A stretch of DNA of 14,121 nt from an uncultured Lachnospiraceae bacterium (GCA_902489645.1 CABUAW010000061.1:1-14121), one strand, 5' to 3'. Positions 7,859 through 14,121 are shown, counted from the stretch's first letter. Numbers and translations are program-made. Notes: a model not told the origin generated them from the sequence alone.

Positions 7859-8449
7859 TTATGTTTCGTGGATTAACAATCTGCCCGCCACAAAACAACC
7901 GAGCATGGTCAAAAATGCAATTGCGTAATAAAGAATGTCCGCCTCCCGGTGTGTATCGTACGTCAAAAGAACTCTATCCGAAATATTATAGTTTTCAAGG
8001 TAGTTTTCCGATGTCATGCCCTCACTGTCCGCTGCCTTTGCCAGCACCGGCGCATCGTCCGATATCTGTGCCGTAAATTCCATATCTTCTAAATCCGGCA
8101 TCGCCTGGGAAAGTCCGGCGTCATCTTTTTCGGCCGGAATTTCTACGAACCACGACTGTTCTCCAATGGAGCCAATATAGTAATAACCACGAATTATTTC
8201 TTTAGCATCCACCGTATAAAACCCTGTAAACCTTAAATCCATATGACTGACCCGAATATATTTCTGTCCGGGTTCCGGCTGCCAGGATACTGTTTCATCC
8301 GCAGCATCCACCGCCGGTATCATAAATGGATTTCTCCAAAAAATCAATCCGCAAATAATGGCAATCCCTGTAAAAATTGCCACGCCATAAAAAATCCGTC
8401 CTACAACCGGATGATTTTTCGGATGACTCCTTATCTCTTGTTTTTCCAT
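7859..8449 (-). CDS. Uncharacterised two-span membrane protein
   Basis: I do not recognise this 196-residue protein. It has a short charged start (MEKQEIRSHPKNHP), a first membrane span (about 16-38), an extracytoplasmic region of about 130 residues with no cysteine, and a second span near the C-terminus (about 172-193). The middle region has aromatic beta-like stretches (YIRVSHMDLRFTGFYTV and EIIRGYYYIGSIGEQSWFVEIP) and an acidic part. There is no catalytic motif that I can name. The start is ATG 8449, with TAGGAG about 9 bases upstream. It is followed after 30 bases by the GH18 lipoprotein with no terminator between, so the two are probably one transcript. A role in anchoring or controlling the hydrolase is only a guess. 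Confidence 0.75.
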   Translation of the reverse strand: MEKQEIRSHPKNHPVVGRIFYGVAIFTGIAIICGLIFWRNPFMIPAVDAADETVSWQPEPGQKYIRVSHMDLRFTGFYTVDAKEIIRGYYYIGSIGEQSWFVEIPAEKDDAGLSQAMPDLEDMEFTAQISDDAPVLAKAADSEGMTSENYLENYNISDRVLLTYDTHREADILYYAIAFLTMLGCFVAGRLLIHET

Positions 8450-8481
8450 AATGATAGACTCCTATGCAGATTATATGTAAG

Positions 8482-8510
8482 ATTATACTACATTGGAGCC
8501 TATCAGGCAA
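8482..8510 (-). promoter_or_regulatory. Promoter of the membrane protein / GH18 unit
   Basis: On the minus strand TTGCCT (8510-8505) is followed after exactly 17 bases by a perfect TATAAT (8487-8482). The predicted start is near 8475, leaving a leader of about 25 bases before ATG 8449. Confidence 0.65.
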
Positions 8511-8794
8511 ATGTTTATGGAAATCTTACCCACTTTTAAGGAGATGCAGCCCCAAAATATGTAATGATATCCCACATTTGACATATAATAAGACTAGCTA
8601 AGTATAATTCTGCCATGCATTTTTAATCTCTGAAATTCACATAATGGGAAAATAAAAAGATTTTTTTGAAATGGATTGGGAAGTCAGGCACATTACCTTA
8701 GAAATCTTATATATTTTAATTATACCAAATGAAAAAATAAGCAGCAATTGCAATATTTCGACAAATATTTCTTAAAATTTAATATTTTAATCTC
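8511..8794. other. AT-rich intergenic region upstream of mecA
   Basis: No gene is supported in this 412-base gap (8450-8861). Apart from the two assigned promoters it holds a TTGACA (8578-8583) and TATAAT (8603-8608) pair on the plus strand, with a wide 19-base spacer. It also has a very AT-rich block (about 8750-8790) just before the mecA -35, where an UP element would lie. An AGCAGCA (8740-8746) and its complement TGCTGCT (8806-8812) flank the mecA -35 region. A 17-codon ORF at 8511-8564 has no convincing ribosome binding site. Confidence 0.5.
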
Positions 8795-8823
8795 TTTACA
8801 GTTTCTGCTGCTGTGGGTATACT
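8795..8823 (+). promoter_or_regulatory. Promoter of mecA
   Basis: TTTACA (8795-8800) and TATACT (8818-8823) are separated by exactly 17 bases, directly after an A/T-rich block that could act as an UP element. The predicted start near 8830 gives a leader of about 30 bases. Confidence 0.78.
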
Positions 8824-8861
8824 GTAGGTAACCTCAATCCTACATTAAAGGAGTGATTTCT

Positions 8862-9647
8862 ATGAAGATTGAGCGACTTAATGAAAATCAGATTCGCTGT
8901 ACACTGAATAAAGAAGATTTAGTAAACCGTGAGATTAAGTTGAGTGAGCTTGCTTATGGTTCTGATAAAGCCAAACGGCTGTTTCGTGATATGATGATTC
9001 AGGCTTCCACCGAAGTGGGATTTGAAGCTAATGATATCCCTCTGGTCATCGAAGCCATTCCTGTATCTAACGAATGTATTATTTTAATTGTGACAAAGGT
9101 TGAAGACCCGGAAGAATTGGACACCCGTTTTTCAAAATTCTCACCGGCGAACATATCCCTGGACGACGACGCACCGGAGGCCGAAGAAGAATCCGACGAT
9201 AACGCTTCCGGTTACCGCAGCGCAGCAGACATTCTGGACTTATTTAAAAAAATCAGCGAGGAATTAATCGTCAAAGAGATTTCCTCCGGAGAATCCAAAA
9301 TTCCGCTGCCGTCAGGAGCAAAACCAAAATTTGGAGAAGGTATATCTTCCATAGAGATGACAAAAATTTTCCTTTTCCGTAGCCTGGAAGACGTCTGCAG
9401 ATTTGCCGACGTTATCCACACAAAATACCGCAGCTCCAACACCTTATACAAAGACGCAGCAACCGGCCGCTTTTATCTGGTACTCACCAAGGGAAAGGCT
9501 TCCCCGCATGTGTTCAATAAAGTTTGCAATATCGCCACCGAATATGGCGAATGTATCCCGGGCGCAGCGGCTTCCGTAGCCTACTACAACGAACATTTTA
9601 CAATCATGATAAAAAATAAAGCGATTCAAAAACTGGCGAATCTGTAA
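8862..9647 (+). CDS. mecA: MecA-family adaptor protein for ClpC-dependent proteolysis
   Basis: MecA binds target proteins and hands them to the ClpC ATPase for degradation by ClpP; in Bacillus it controls competence. This 261-residue protein has the MecA plan. The N-terminal substrate-binding domain (about 1-80) opens with KIERLNENQIRC and contains the ELAYGSDKAKRLFRDMM region and the strand IILIVTKVED. An acidic, low-complexity linker (about 90-112, DDDAPEAEEESDD) follows. The C-terminal ClpC-binding domain (about 155-261) contains LFRSLEDVCRFADVI, TGRFYLVL and EYGECIPGAAASVAYYNEH. The start is ATG 8862, with AAAGGAG about 8 bases upstream; the in-frame GTG at 8853 overlaps that site and is rejected. 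It is a single-gene unit with its own promoter and terminator. In anaerobic clostridia its targets are largely unknown. Confidence 0.9.
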   Translation: MKIERLNENQIRCTLNKEDLVNREIKLSELAYGSDKAKRLFRDMMIQASTEVGFEANDIPLVIEAIPVSNECIILIVTKVEDPEELDTRFSKFSPANISLDDDAPEAEEESDDNASGYRSAADILDLFKKISEELIVKEISSGESKIPLPSGAKPKFGEGISSIEMTKIFLFRSLEDVCRFADVIHTKYRSSNTLYKDAATGRFYLVLTKGKASPHVFNKVCNIATEYGECIPGAAASVAYYNEHFTIMIKNKAIQKLANL

Positions 9648-9657
9648 CAAATCAAAA

Positions 9658-9689
9658 ACAGCGAGAAGTTTTTCTTCCCGCTGTTTTTT
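9658..9689 (+). terminator. Bidirectional terminator between mecA and the DUF1858 gene
   Basis: ACAGCG and GAAG (9658-9668) pair with CTTC and CGCTGT (9674-9684) with one A-C mismatch and a five-T loop. Six T residues follow on the plus strand, and five A residues precede it, so it also works for the minus-strand gene that stops at 9704. Confidence 0.85.
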
Positions 9690-9703
9690 ACGTCTATTGA
9701 ATC

Positions 9704-9913
9704 CTATTTATTATTCTTTTCAAGGAAGTTATTAATTTCTGCAACTAACGCTGCCGGATCAATACCATGAACCATTGCTGCTTCTGCGATGGTTTCTCCC
9801 TGAGAAGACGGACAACCCAGACAATGCATACCAATGCTCATCAAAATAGGCGCTACACCTGCGTCGATTCTCAATAAATCGCCAATCATAGTATCTTTTG
9901 TTACCTGTGCCAT
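9704..9913 (-). CDS. DUF1858 / hybrid-cluster-associated redox-disulfide domain protein
   Basis: This 69-residue protein is a single DUF1858-type helical domain. Such domains occur alone or fused to hybrid cluster proteins, ScdA-like proteins and other redox enzymes in anaerobes. The features seen are the opening VTKDTMIGDLLRIDAGVAPILMSIGMHC, a CLGC pair (Cys31 and Cys34) and the following ETIAEAAMVHGID helix. The CxxC is thought to form a redox-active disulfide or to bind a partner; the biochemical role is not established. The start is ATG 9913, with AAGGAGGG about 8 bases upstream. It is transcribed away from the ferredoxin gene, and I see no hybrid cluster protein gene next to it. Confidence 0.88.
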   Translation of the reverse strand: MAQVTKDTMIGDLLRIDAGVAPILMSIGMHCLGCPSSQGETIAEAAMVHGIDPAALVAEINNFLEKNNK

Positions 9914-9949
9914 TTTAAAGCCCTCCTTCTGAAATTTTAATCATTGCTT

Positions 9950-9978
9950 ATTATAATACATTCTTTCCAGCTTTGCAA
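9950..9978 (-). promoter_or_regulatory. Promoter of the DUF1858 gene
   Basis: TTGCAA (9978-9973) and a perfect TATAAT (9955-9950) lie 17 bases apart on the minus strand. The predicted start near 9943 gives a leader of about 30 bases. Confidence 0.65.
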
Positions 9979-10030
9979 GCCCCAGGAGGAAGCCGGACAA
10001 TTTTCCAAATTTTTTCAACATTATCCGCTA

Positions 10031-10049
10031 AATGATAAATTATATCATT
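10031..10049. promoter_or_regulatory. 19-bp dyad, possible operator between divergent redox genes
   Basis: A perfect seven-base inverted repeat, AATGATA and TATCATT, is separated by AATTA. It lies between the promoters of the DUF1858 gene and the ferredoxin gene, about 18 bases upstream of the ferredoxin -35. The size and AT-rich half-sites resemble the general form of Fur/PerR- or Crp/Fnr-type sites, but it matches none of the consensus sequences I know well enough to name a regulator. Confidence 0.35.
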
Positions 10050-10066
10050 GAAGTGCCATGTTATGC

Positions 10067-10096
10067 TTGTCTAACCGGGCCCTTTTGTATTACAAT
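10067..10096 (+). promoter_or_regulatory. Promoter of the ferredoxin gene
   Basis: TTGTCT (10067-10072) and TACAAT (10091-10096) are 18 bases apart. The predicted start near 10103 gives a leader of about 55 bases that ends in an AAGGAGG site at 10144-10150. Confidence 0.55.
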
Positions 10097-10158
10097 AAGG
10101 TCGTACAACTTAACAGTACTATTTGATTAATTTTCATACTTATAAGGAGGTAACTATT

Positions 10159-10332
10159 ATGGCATATGTAATTTCATCTGATTGTGTTTCCTGTGGAGCT
10201 TGCGCTGGAGAATGTCCAGTAGGCGCTATCGTTGAAGGCGACGGAAAATACGAAATCAAAGCTGACGACTGCATCGATTGCGGTACATGCGCAGGCACAT
10301 GCCCAACAGGCGCTATTTCTCAGGCTGACTAA
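10159..10332 (+). CDS. 2[4Fe-4S] clostridial-type ferredoxin
   Basis: This 57-residue soluble electron carrier has two cluster-binding motifs of the form CxxCxxCxxxCP. They are Cys9, 12, 15 and 19 (SCGACAGECPVGAI) and Cys38, 41, 44 and 48 (DCGTCAGTCPTGAI), the classic internal duplication of clostridial ferredoxins. The length is close to that of the family's usual 55-56 residues. It probably carries electrons among pyruvate:ferredoxin oxidoreductase, hydrogenase and Rnf-type complexes, none of which is encoded here. The start is ATG 10159, because AAGGAGG lies eight bases upstream; an earlier in-frame ATG at 10123 adds a non-homologous extension without such a site. The gene is alone, with a strong terminator 18 bases after its stop. 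Codons look biased toward high expression. Confidence 0.96.
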   Translation: MAYVISSDCVSCGACAGECPVGAIVEGDGKYEIKADDCIDCGTCAGTCPTGAISQAD

Positions 10333-10349
10333 TTCTAAAAAATAAAAAG

Positions 10350-10388
10350 TAAGGTGCTTCGGTTTTTCCGCAAGCACCTTATTTTTTT
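10350..10388 (+). terminator. Strong terminator of the ferredoxin gene
   Basis: TAAGGTGCTT (10350-10359) pairs perfectly with AAGCACCTTA (10372-10381), with a further CGG/CCG pairing inside, and is followed by seven T residues. The minus strand also ends in T-rich sequence, so it may stop transcription from the right as well. Confidence 0.9.
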
Positions 10389-10406
10389 GCCCTTTTCAGG
10401 TGCTTT

Positions 10407-10420
10407 GTCCGAAGCCGGAC
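10407..10420. repeat. Small hairpin, GTCCG-AAGC-CGGAC
   Basis: A perfect five-base GC-rich inverted repeat lies in the 181-base gap between the ferredoxin gene and the MerR-like gene. No T-run follows on either strand, so it is not a terminator by itself. No gene is supported in this gap. Confidence 0.35.
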
Positions 10421-10449
10421 GGCCGTTCCAAAAACTACGCAGCGAAAAA

Positions 10450-10487
10450 GAACGCCCTTCCTATCATCCCTGACTTTCCGAGCGTTC
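10450..10487 (-). terminator. Probable terminator of the MerR-like gene
   Basis: On the minus strand GAACGC (10487-10482) can pair with GCGTTC (10455-10450), which runs directly into a five-T tract. The enclosed 26 bases pair poorly, so the hairpin is weaker than others in the window. Confidence 0.5.
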
Positions 10488-10513
10488 CCCTCTTACATTT
10501 TCGAAATCAATCT

Positions 10514-11266
10514 TTATCTTCGGAACAGGCCGAAACGGCGCTTATTCATCTTCGTTGGTGTATAAGGCGGAAGTTTGGACGCGGCCGCCTCCTGATAACC
10601 CCTCTGACGGCCCCGAATGGCTTCATCCAGCTTTCTGAACCGCAGCTCTTCACGCTGTTCCCTTTCCTGCTCTATGGCGTCCATTTCCCCCAGAAGACGT
10701 TCTGTCACCTGACGCGCAATAGATTCTTCCAATTTCAAATTATTGGCCTGCAGCGCCTGAGATACGATACCATCCATTATGTATTTAAAATGGCTCATTT
10801 TCTCAGCAGGACTGACGCTGGCGGCTGCAGAGGTTTCAACCTGCCGCACCTCGACCACCTCGGCCGTTACCGTTTCCTCCGTCTTTTTCTCTTCCGGCTT
10901 TTGAACCTTGTTATCACTCTTTTGAACCTTAACCTCCGCCCTTTGCGCCTTTTCTTCCGGCTTTTTGGATGTTTCCCCGGACTCTTCAAAATTTTGCCGT
11001 ACATTGTCCAGAGAAATAATATTTGTATCTTTTTCTTCCTCAAACATAATCTCAAGAACATCTTTTATCGCTTTCAACTGAAATCCTCTGTCCTTTAATG
11101 CCCTAATCTGGCAAAACACATCGATTTCCCGCTGTGTATAATAACGATGGCCCATTTCATTCCTTGGTATTTCCAATGCAAGCTCGTCCTCCCAGTACCG
11201 GAGTACATGGGACTCAACCTTAACTATCTTCGCTGCATCTGATATTGTGTATCGCATCTCTTCCAT
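10514..11266 (-). CDS. MerR-like DNA-binding protein with charged linker and basic tail
   Basis: This 250-residue protein begins with a MerR-type winged helix-turn-helix (about 1-75): YTISDAAKIVKVESHVLRYWEDE, GHRYYTQREIDVF and the IRALKDRGFQLKAIKDVLE helix. A linker of about 75 residues follows, rich in K, E, P and V with repeated KVQK/KPEEK elements. The C-terminal part (about 145-250) is helical and charged (ARQVTERLLGEMDAIEQEREQREELRFRKLDEAIRGRQRG) and ends in the basic KRRFGLFRR. No effector-binding cysteine or ligand domain is evident. The start is ATG 11266, with GGAGG six bases upstream; the longer TTG start at 11302 would begin at about the predicted transcript start. It could be a transcription regulator or, like RacA, a MerR-type chromosome-binding protein; both are inference. 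Confidence 0.8.
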   Translation of the reverse strand: MEEMRYTISDAAKIVKVESHVLRYWEDELALEIPRNEMGHRYYTQREIDVFCQIRALKDRGFQLKAIKDVLEIMFEEEKDTNIISLDNVRQNFEESGETSKKPEEKAQRAEVKVQKSDNKVQKPEEKKTEETVTAEVVEVRQVETSAAASVSPAEKMSHFKYIMDGIVSQALQANNLKLEESIARQVTERLLGEMDAIEQEREQREELRFRKLDEAIRGRQRGYQEAAASKLPPYTPTKMNKRRFGLFRR

Positions 11267-11306
11267 AGAATACCTCCACTTAACCTTCTCGTTATCTGAC
11301 AATCAA

Positions 11307-11334
11307 ATTATAGCAAACCCCTAAAATATTGCAA
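11307..11334 (-). promoter_or_regulatory. Promoter of the MerR-like gene
   Basis: TTGCAA (11334-11329) and a perfect TATAAT (11312-11307) are 16 bases apart on the minus strand. The predicted start near 11300 excludes a TTG translation start at 11302 and favours ATG 11266. Confidence 0.65.
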
Positions 11335-11377
11335 TTTTATCCCCTAACAACTTATCGACAGAGCGGCTTCGAAAAAC

Positions 11378-11407
11378 AAAAAAACCGGTCACAATATTCG
11401 TGACCGG
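11378..11407 (-). terminator. Terminator of the gdpP-rplI-dnaB operon
   Basis: CCGGTCAC (11385-11392) and GTGACCGG (11400-11407) form a perfect eight-base stem around a seven-base loop. On the minus strand seven T residues follow directly (11384-11378). It lies 28 bases after the dnaB stop and separates it from the MerR-like gene. Confidence 0.9.
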
Positions 11408-11435
11408 CTTGATATACGCCGAAATATGCGCTATT

Positions 11436-12776
11436 TTATTTCTTTGTTTTATTGGCAAACTTGGTGTAATTCGGAAGCCAAACCAGCTCCACCGTACCAA
11501 TCGGGCCATTTCGCTGTTTGGCAATAATAATCTCGGAAATATTTTTCTTATCCGTATCTTTATTGTAATAATCATCCCTGTAGATGAACATGACCACGTC
11601 CGCATCCTGTTCAATGGCCCCGGATTCACGCAAATCCGACAAAATCGGCCGGTGGTCCGGCCGGGTCTCACAGGCTCGTGAAAGCTGGGACAATGCAATC
11701 ACCGGCGCATTAATCTCTCTGGCCAACGCCTTTAAGGAACGGGAAATATCCGAAATTTCCTGCTGCCTCGAATCCGTCCGCTTATTGCCTCCGCTCATCA
11801 ACTGAAGATAATCGATAATAACCAATCCCAAATCATTTTCGAGCTTAAACTTCCGGCATTTGGAGCGCAGCTCAGAAATCGAAATACCAGGCGTATCGTC
11901 AATAATCAACGGCGCTTTACTGATATCTCCGGCGCTTTCAATGAGTTTTTCCCAGTCATTTGCACTCAGATTACCGGTACGGATTAACTGGGAATCCACC
12001 TTGGACTCCATGGAGAGCAGACGGTTCACCAACTGGTCCTTTGACATTTCCAGACTGAATATGGCCGTCGGCACTTTATTTTTTATGGAAATATACTGGG
12101 CCAGATTCAAAACAAAAGCCGTCTTTCCCATTGACGGACGGGCCGCCACGAGAATCAAATCCGAGGGCTGAAAGCCAGACGTCTTAAAATCCAAATCATA
12201 AAATCCGGTCGCCAGTCCGGTGACCGTTCCCTTATGCTTGGCTGCCAATTCAATCTTGTCAATGACGCTCAGAACCACCTCCTGAATCGGTACAAAGTCA
12301 TCGGAGCTTTTTTTCTGGAGCAAATCAAAAATTTTCTTTTCCGTATCCTCCAGAATCTGTTCCAACGGTTCCTTGCCCAGATAACAGGTATTTGCAATCT
12401 CTTCGTTGGTTTTAATCATCCGGCGCAAAAGGGCCTTCTCCGCCACAGTTTCCGCATAATGCTTAACATTGGCCGAGGTCGGCACATCATTTAAAATACC
12501 GCTGATAAATTCTACGCTGGTCAGCTCCGGCGGTACGTCCTTATTTTTCAGACGTTCCTGCAAAGTAACCAAATCTACCGGCTTATCTTCCCCATACAGC
12601 TCTGTCATCACATCAAAGAGGATTCCATACTGTCTTTGATAAAAATCGTCGCTGCCAATAATTTCCGAAGCGGTGACAATGGCATCCGCATCCATCAGCA
12701 TGGACCCGATGACGGCCCGCTCCGCCTCGTCGCTGTGCGGCAATATTCTCTTTATCAACGCTTCATCCATCGCCAT
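11436..12776 (-). CDS. dnaB: Replicative DNA helicase
   Basis: This 446-residue protein forms the hexameric helicase that unwinds DNA at the replication fork (called DnaC in Bacillus subtilis). The N-terminal helical domain, which contacts primase, covers about 10-150 (PHSDEAERAVIGSML). The RecA-like motor domain follows, with Walker A ARPSMGKTA (212-220), Walker B LVIIDYLQL with D332, the SQLSRACETRPDHRP region (about 373-387) and the arginine finger region KQRNGPIGTVEL around R422. It matches the usual family length and shows no intein. The start is ATG 12776, with GGAGG about six bases upstream and one base after the rplI stop. A longer TTG start at 12791 lies within that binding site. It is the last gene of the operon. 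Confidence 0.97.
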   Translation of the reverse strand: MAMDEALIKRILPHSDEAERAVIGSMLMDADAIVTASEIIGSDDFYQRQYGILFDVMTELYGEDKPVDLVTLQERLKNKDVPPELTSVEFISGILNDVPTSANVKHYAETVAEKALLRRMIKTNEEIANTCYLGKEPLEQILEDTEKKIFDLLQKKSSDDFVPIQEVVLSVIDKIELAAKHKGTVTGLATGFYDLDFKTSGFQPSDLILVAARPSMGKTAFVLNLAQYISIKNKVPTAIFSLEMSKDQLVNRLLSMESKVDSQLIRTGNLSANDWEKLIESAGDISKAPLIIDDTPGISISELRSKCRKFKLENDLGLVIIDYLQLMSGGNKRTDSRQQEISDISRSLKALAREINAPVIALSQLSRACETRPDHRPILSDLRESGAIEQDADVVMFIYRDDYYNKDTDKKNISEIIIAKQRNGPIGTVELVWLPNYTKFANKTKK

Positions 12777-12777
12777 A

Positions 12778-13224
12778 TCAGGCCTCCACAACCTTCACTT
12801 TCAATTCCGCCGTTACCTTTGGATGTACCTTATATGGTACGATAACCGTTCCCACCATACGAATCGGTTCCTGTAAATTTAATTTTTTCTTATCAATATC
12901 CAGATTTAACTGCGCCTTGGCTGCCGATGCAATTTCCTTTGTGGAAATAGAACCGAAGACACGGCCGCCCTCACCGGTTTTAATCGATACGGTGACAACC
13001 TTTTCCTTCAATTCCTCCGCAAATACCTTTGCCGCTTCCAGTTGTTCCCTGGCAACCTTCTCTTCATTGGCCTTCTTTAACTTCAAATCATTCATATTCT
13101 TTGCCGTTGCTTCCAGGCCAAGTTTTTTCTTTAAAATGAAATTTCTGGCATAGCCTTCATTAATTTCCACAAGCTCGCCTTTCTTTCCAAGGCTCTTTAC
13201 ATCTTCCAATAAAATAACTTTCAT
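12778..13224 (-). CDS. rplI: 50S ribosomal protein bL9
   Basis: This 148-residue protein is bL9 of the large ribosomal subunit, which binds 23S rRNA and helps keep the reading frame. The N-terminal RNA-binding domain shows the signature MKVILLEDVKSLGKKGELVEINEGYARNFILKK. The long connecting helix is rich in K, E and A (about 41-75). The C-terminal domain contains GGRVFGSISTKEIA and ends with VKVVEA. The length equals the common family length. The start codon directly follows the gdpP stop (TAGATG), with AAGGAG inside the gdpP end, so translation is likely coupled. The order gdpP-rplI-dnaB is conserved in many Firmicutes. Confidence 0.98.
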   Translation of the reverse strand: MKVILLEDVKSLGKKGELVEINEGYARNFILKKKLGLEATAKNMNDLKLKKANEEKVAREQLEAAKVFAEELKEKVVTVSIKTGEGGRVFGSISTKEIASAAKAQLNLDIDKKKLNLQEPIRMVGTVIVPYKVHPKVTAELKVKVVEA

Positions 13225-14121
13225 CTATATCGCTCCTTCTTTCTGCATATTTACAATCGTCCGCTTCACCAAATCCATCCCCTGGGCTTCCGTCATATTT
13301 TGAAGCTGGGCTCCGGCAATGGTGCTGTGTCCGCCGCCGCCAATCCGTTCCATAACAAGCTGGACATTGATACCGTCCTCACCTTCCATGGAGCGGGCGC
13401 TGACATAAATCGTCTCTTTTACCTTAGTAAATACAAAGGACGCTTTAATTCCCGTAATATTTAAAAGCTCATTCGCCACCTGGGCGCCGACGATGGTCGG
13501 ACTTTCAAGGCCCTCGGCCGGACAAACCGCATAGGCCATATTATTATCCATTTGAGCATGGCGCACCGCCTCCGCCCTCGCCCGGTAAATTTCCATACTG
13601 TCTCTGAAAGCCAGATGAACGCGGGTAATATCCGCACCACTCTTCTTTAAGAAAGCGGCGGCTTCAAAAGTGCGCACGCCGGTTTTACTTGAAAAATTAT
13701 TCGTATCAATCATCAAGCCGGCAAACATGGCGTCCGCTTCAATCGGCCGCAGCTTCACGCCGTCGGTAATATACTGTAAAATCTCCGCAACCATCTCGCA
13801 GGCCGAGGAAGCATAAGGTTCAATATAAGACAGCACCGGACTCTCGATGGACTCGCTGCTCTGCCGGTGATGGTCCAGTATAACCACCGTTTTCGTCCGG
13901 TTCAAAAGCTCCGGTCCCTCCGTATAGGACGGCCGGTTGACATCGACGACAACAAGGGCCGTTTCCATATTCATGATGGCCGCCGCCTCACTGCTCCTCA
14001 AAAACATATCCGGCTCATAATCCGGGTTGTTTTTAAAATTATTCAAAATCGGCCGCACCGACGTTGTAATCTCATTAATAACAATATGGGCCGGTTTGTT
14101 CAGGGATTTCGCCGCCCTGTA
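13225..14121 (-). CDS. gdpP: Cyclic-di-AMP phosphodiesterase GdpP (DHH/DHHA1), C-terminal 298 residues
   Basis: GdpP is a membrane protein that cleaves c-di-AMP and so lowers this signal, which controls potassium and wall stress responses. Only the C-terminal catalytic half is present, open to the right edge. It shows the DHH domain, with VVVDVNRPS, the name-giving LDHHRQ (DHH at 83-85 of the visible part), SACEMVAEIL and GLMIDTNNF. The DHHA1 domain follows, with the GGGHSTIAGAQ motif near residue 262. The metal-binding Asp and His residues appear intact, so the enzyme is probably active. The N-terminal spans, PAS-like domain and degenerate GGDEF domain must lie outside the window. The reading frame continues upstream of the first in-frame GTG (14058), so that GTG is not the start. 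Confidence 0.93.
   Translation of the reverse strand, partial: YRAAKSLNKPAHIVINEITTSVRPILNNFKNNPDYEPDMFLRSSEAAAIMNMETALVVVDVNRPSYTEGPELLNRTKTVVILDHHRQSSESIESPVLSYIEPYASSACEMVAEILQYITDGVKLRPIEADAMFAGLMIDTNNFSSKTGVRTFEAAAFLKKSGADITRVHLAFRDSMEIYRARAEAVRHAQMDNNMAYAVCPAEGLESPTIVGAQVANELLNITGIKASFVFTKVKETIYVSARSMEGEDGINVQLVMERIGGGGHSTIAGAQLQNMTEAQGMDLVKRTIVNMQKEGAI

Noticed and set aside
7859..8449. Holin, toxin or antitoxin role for the 196-residue membrane protein
   Set aside because: Size, topology and neighbours do not fit a toxin-antitoxin pair, and no lysis gene is nearby.
8511..8564. 17-codon ORF in the mecA upstream region
   Set aside because: The nearest GGAG is about 13 bases from the ATG and the peptide shows no features. 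It is likely chance.
10400..11098. 232-codon plus-strand ORF opposite the MerR-like gene
   Set aside because: It runs antisense to a gene with a clear MerR domain, its own promoter and a ribosome binding site. Its Leu/Arg/Phe-rich composition is a product of the K/E-rich coding strand.
1..14121. CRISPR array, insertion sequence, prophage, tRNA or rRNA genes
   Set aside because: I saw no spaced direct repeats, transposase or integrase motifs, phage genes or RNA gene signatures on either strand.

Overview
The window looks like a low-to-mid GC Gram-positive anaerobe of the Clostridia, most likely a Lachnospiraceae-type gut bacterium. The basis is a T-box-controlled ileS, a MecA adaptor, the Firmicutes order gdpP-rplI-dnaB, a clostridial 2[4Fe-4S] ferredoxin, a DUF1858-type redox protein, strong AGGAGG ribosome binding sites and sigma-A-like promoters. 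No species call is possible from this sequence alone.

Layout. (1) 1-1076, minus strand: the 5' part of ileS, preceded by a complete T-box leader with an AUC (Ile) specifier and its promoter. (2) 1168-6019, plus strand: a four-gene operon that diverges from ileS and encodes an ABC efflux system of MacAB/YknXYZ type. Its order is adaptor 1, ATPase, adaptor 2, permease, with overlapping or closely packed genes and a terminator. The two adaptors are diverged paralogues, and the second carries a large insert at the tip of its helical hairpin. (3) 6032-8510, minus strand: a two-gene unit of a small two-span membrane protein and a lipoprotein with CuAO-N-like, SH3 and GH18 domains. (4) 8450-8861: a long AT-rich intergenic region with divergent promoters. 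(5) 8862-9689, plus: mecA with a bidirectional terminator. (6) 9704-10388: a divergent redox pair, a DUF1858 CxxC protein (minus) and a 57-residue ferredoxin (plus), with a 19-bp dyad between them. (7) 10450-11334, minus: a single-gene unit for a MerR-like protein with a charged linker and a basic tail. (8) 11378-14121, minus: the 3' part of gdpP, then rplI and dnaB, tightly coupled and closed by a strong terminator.

Functionally, most of the window is housekeeping: Ile-tRNA charging under tRNA sensing, replication and ribosome genes, c-di-AMP turnover, and Clp-dependent proteolysis. The accessory content is the ABC efflux operon and the cell-surface GH18 pair. I see no CRISPR array, insertion sequence, phage gene, tRNA or rRNA. 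The best candidate for something not well described is the X1-Y-X2-Z exporter with two unequal adaptors. It is a variant of a known family, so I do not claim a wholly new system.
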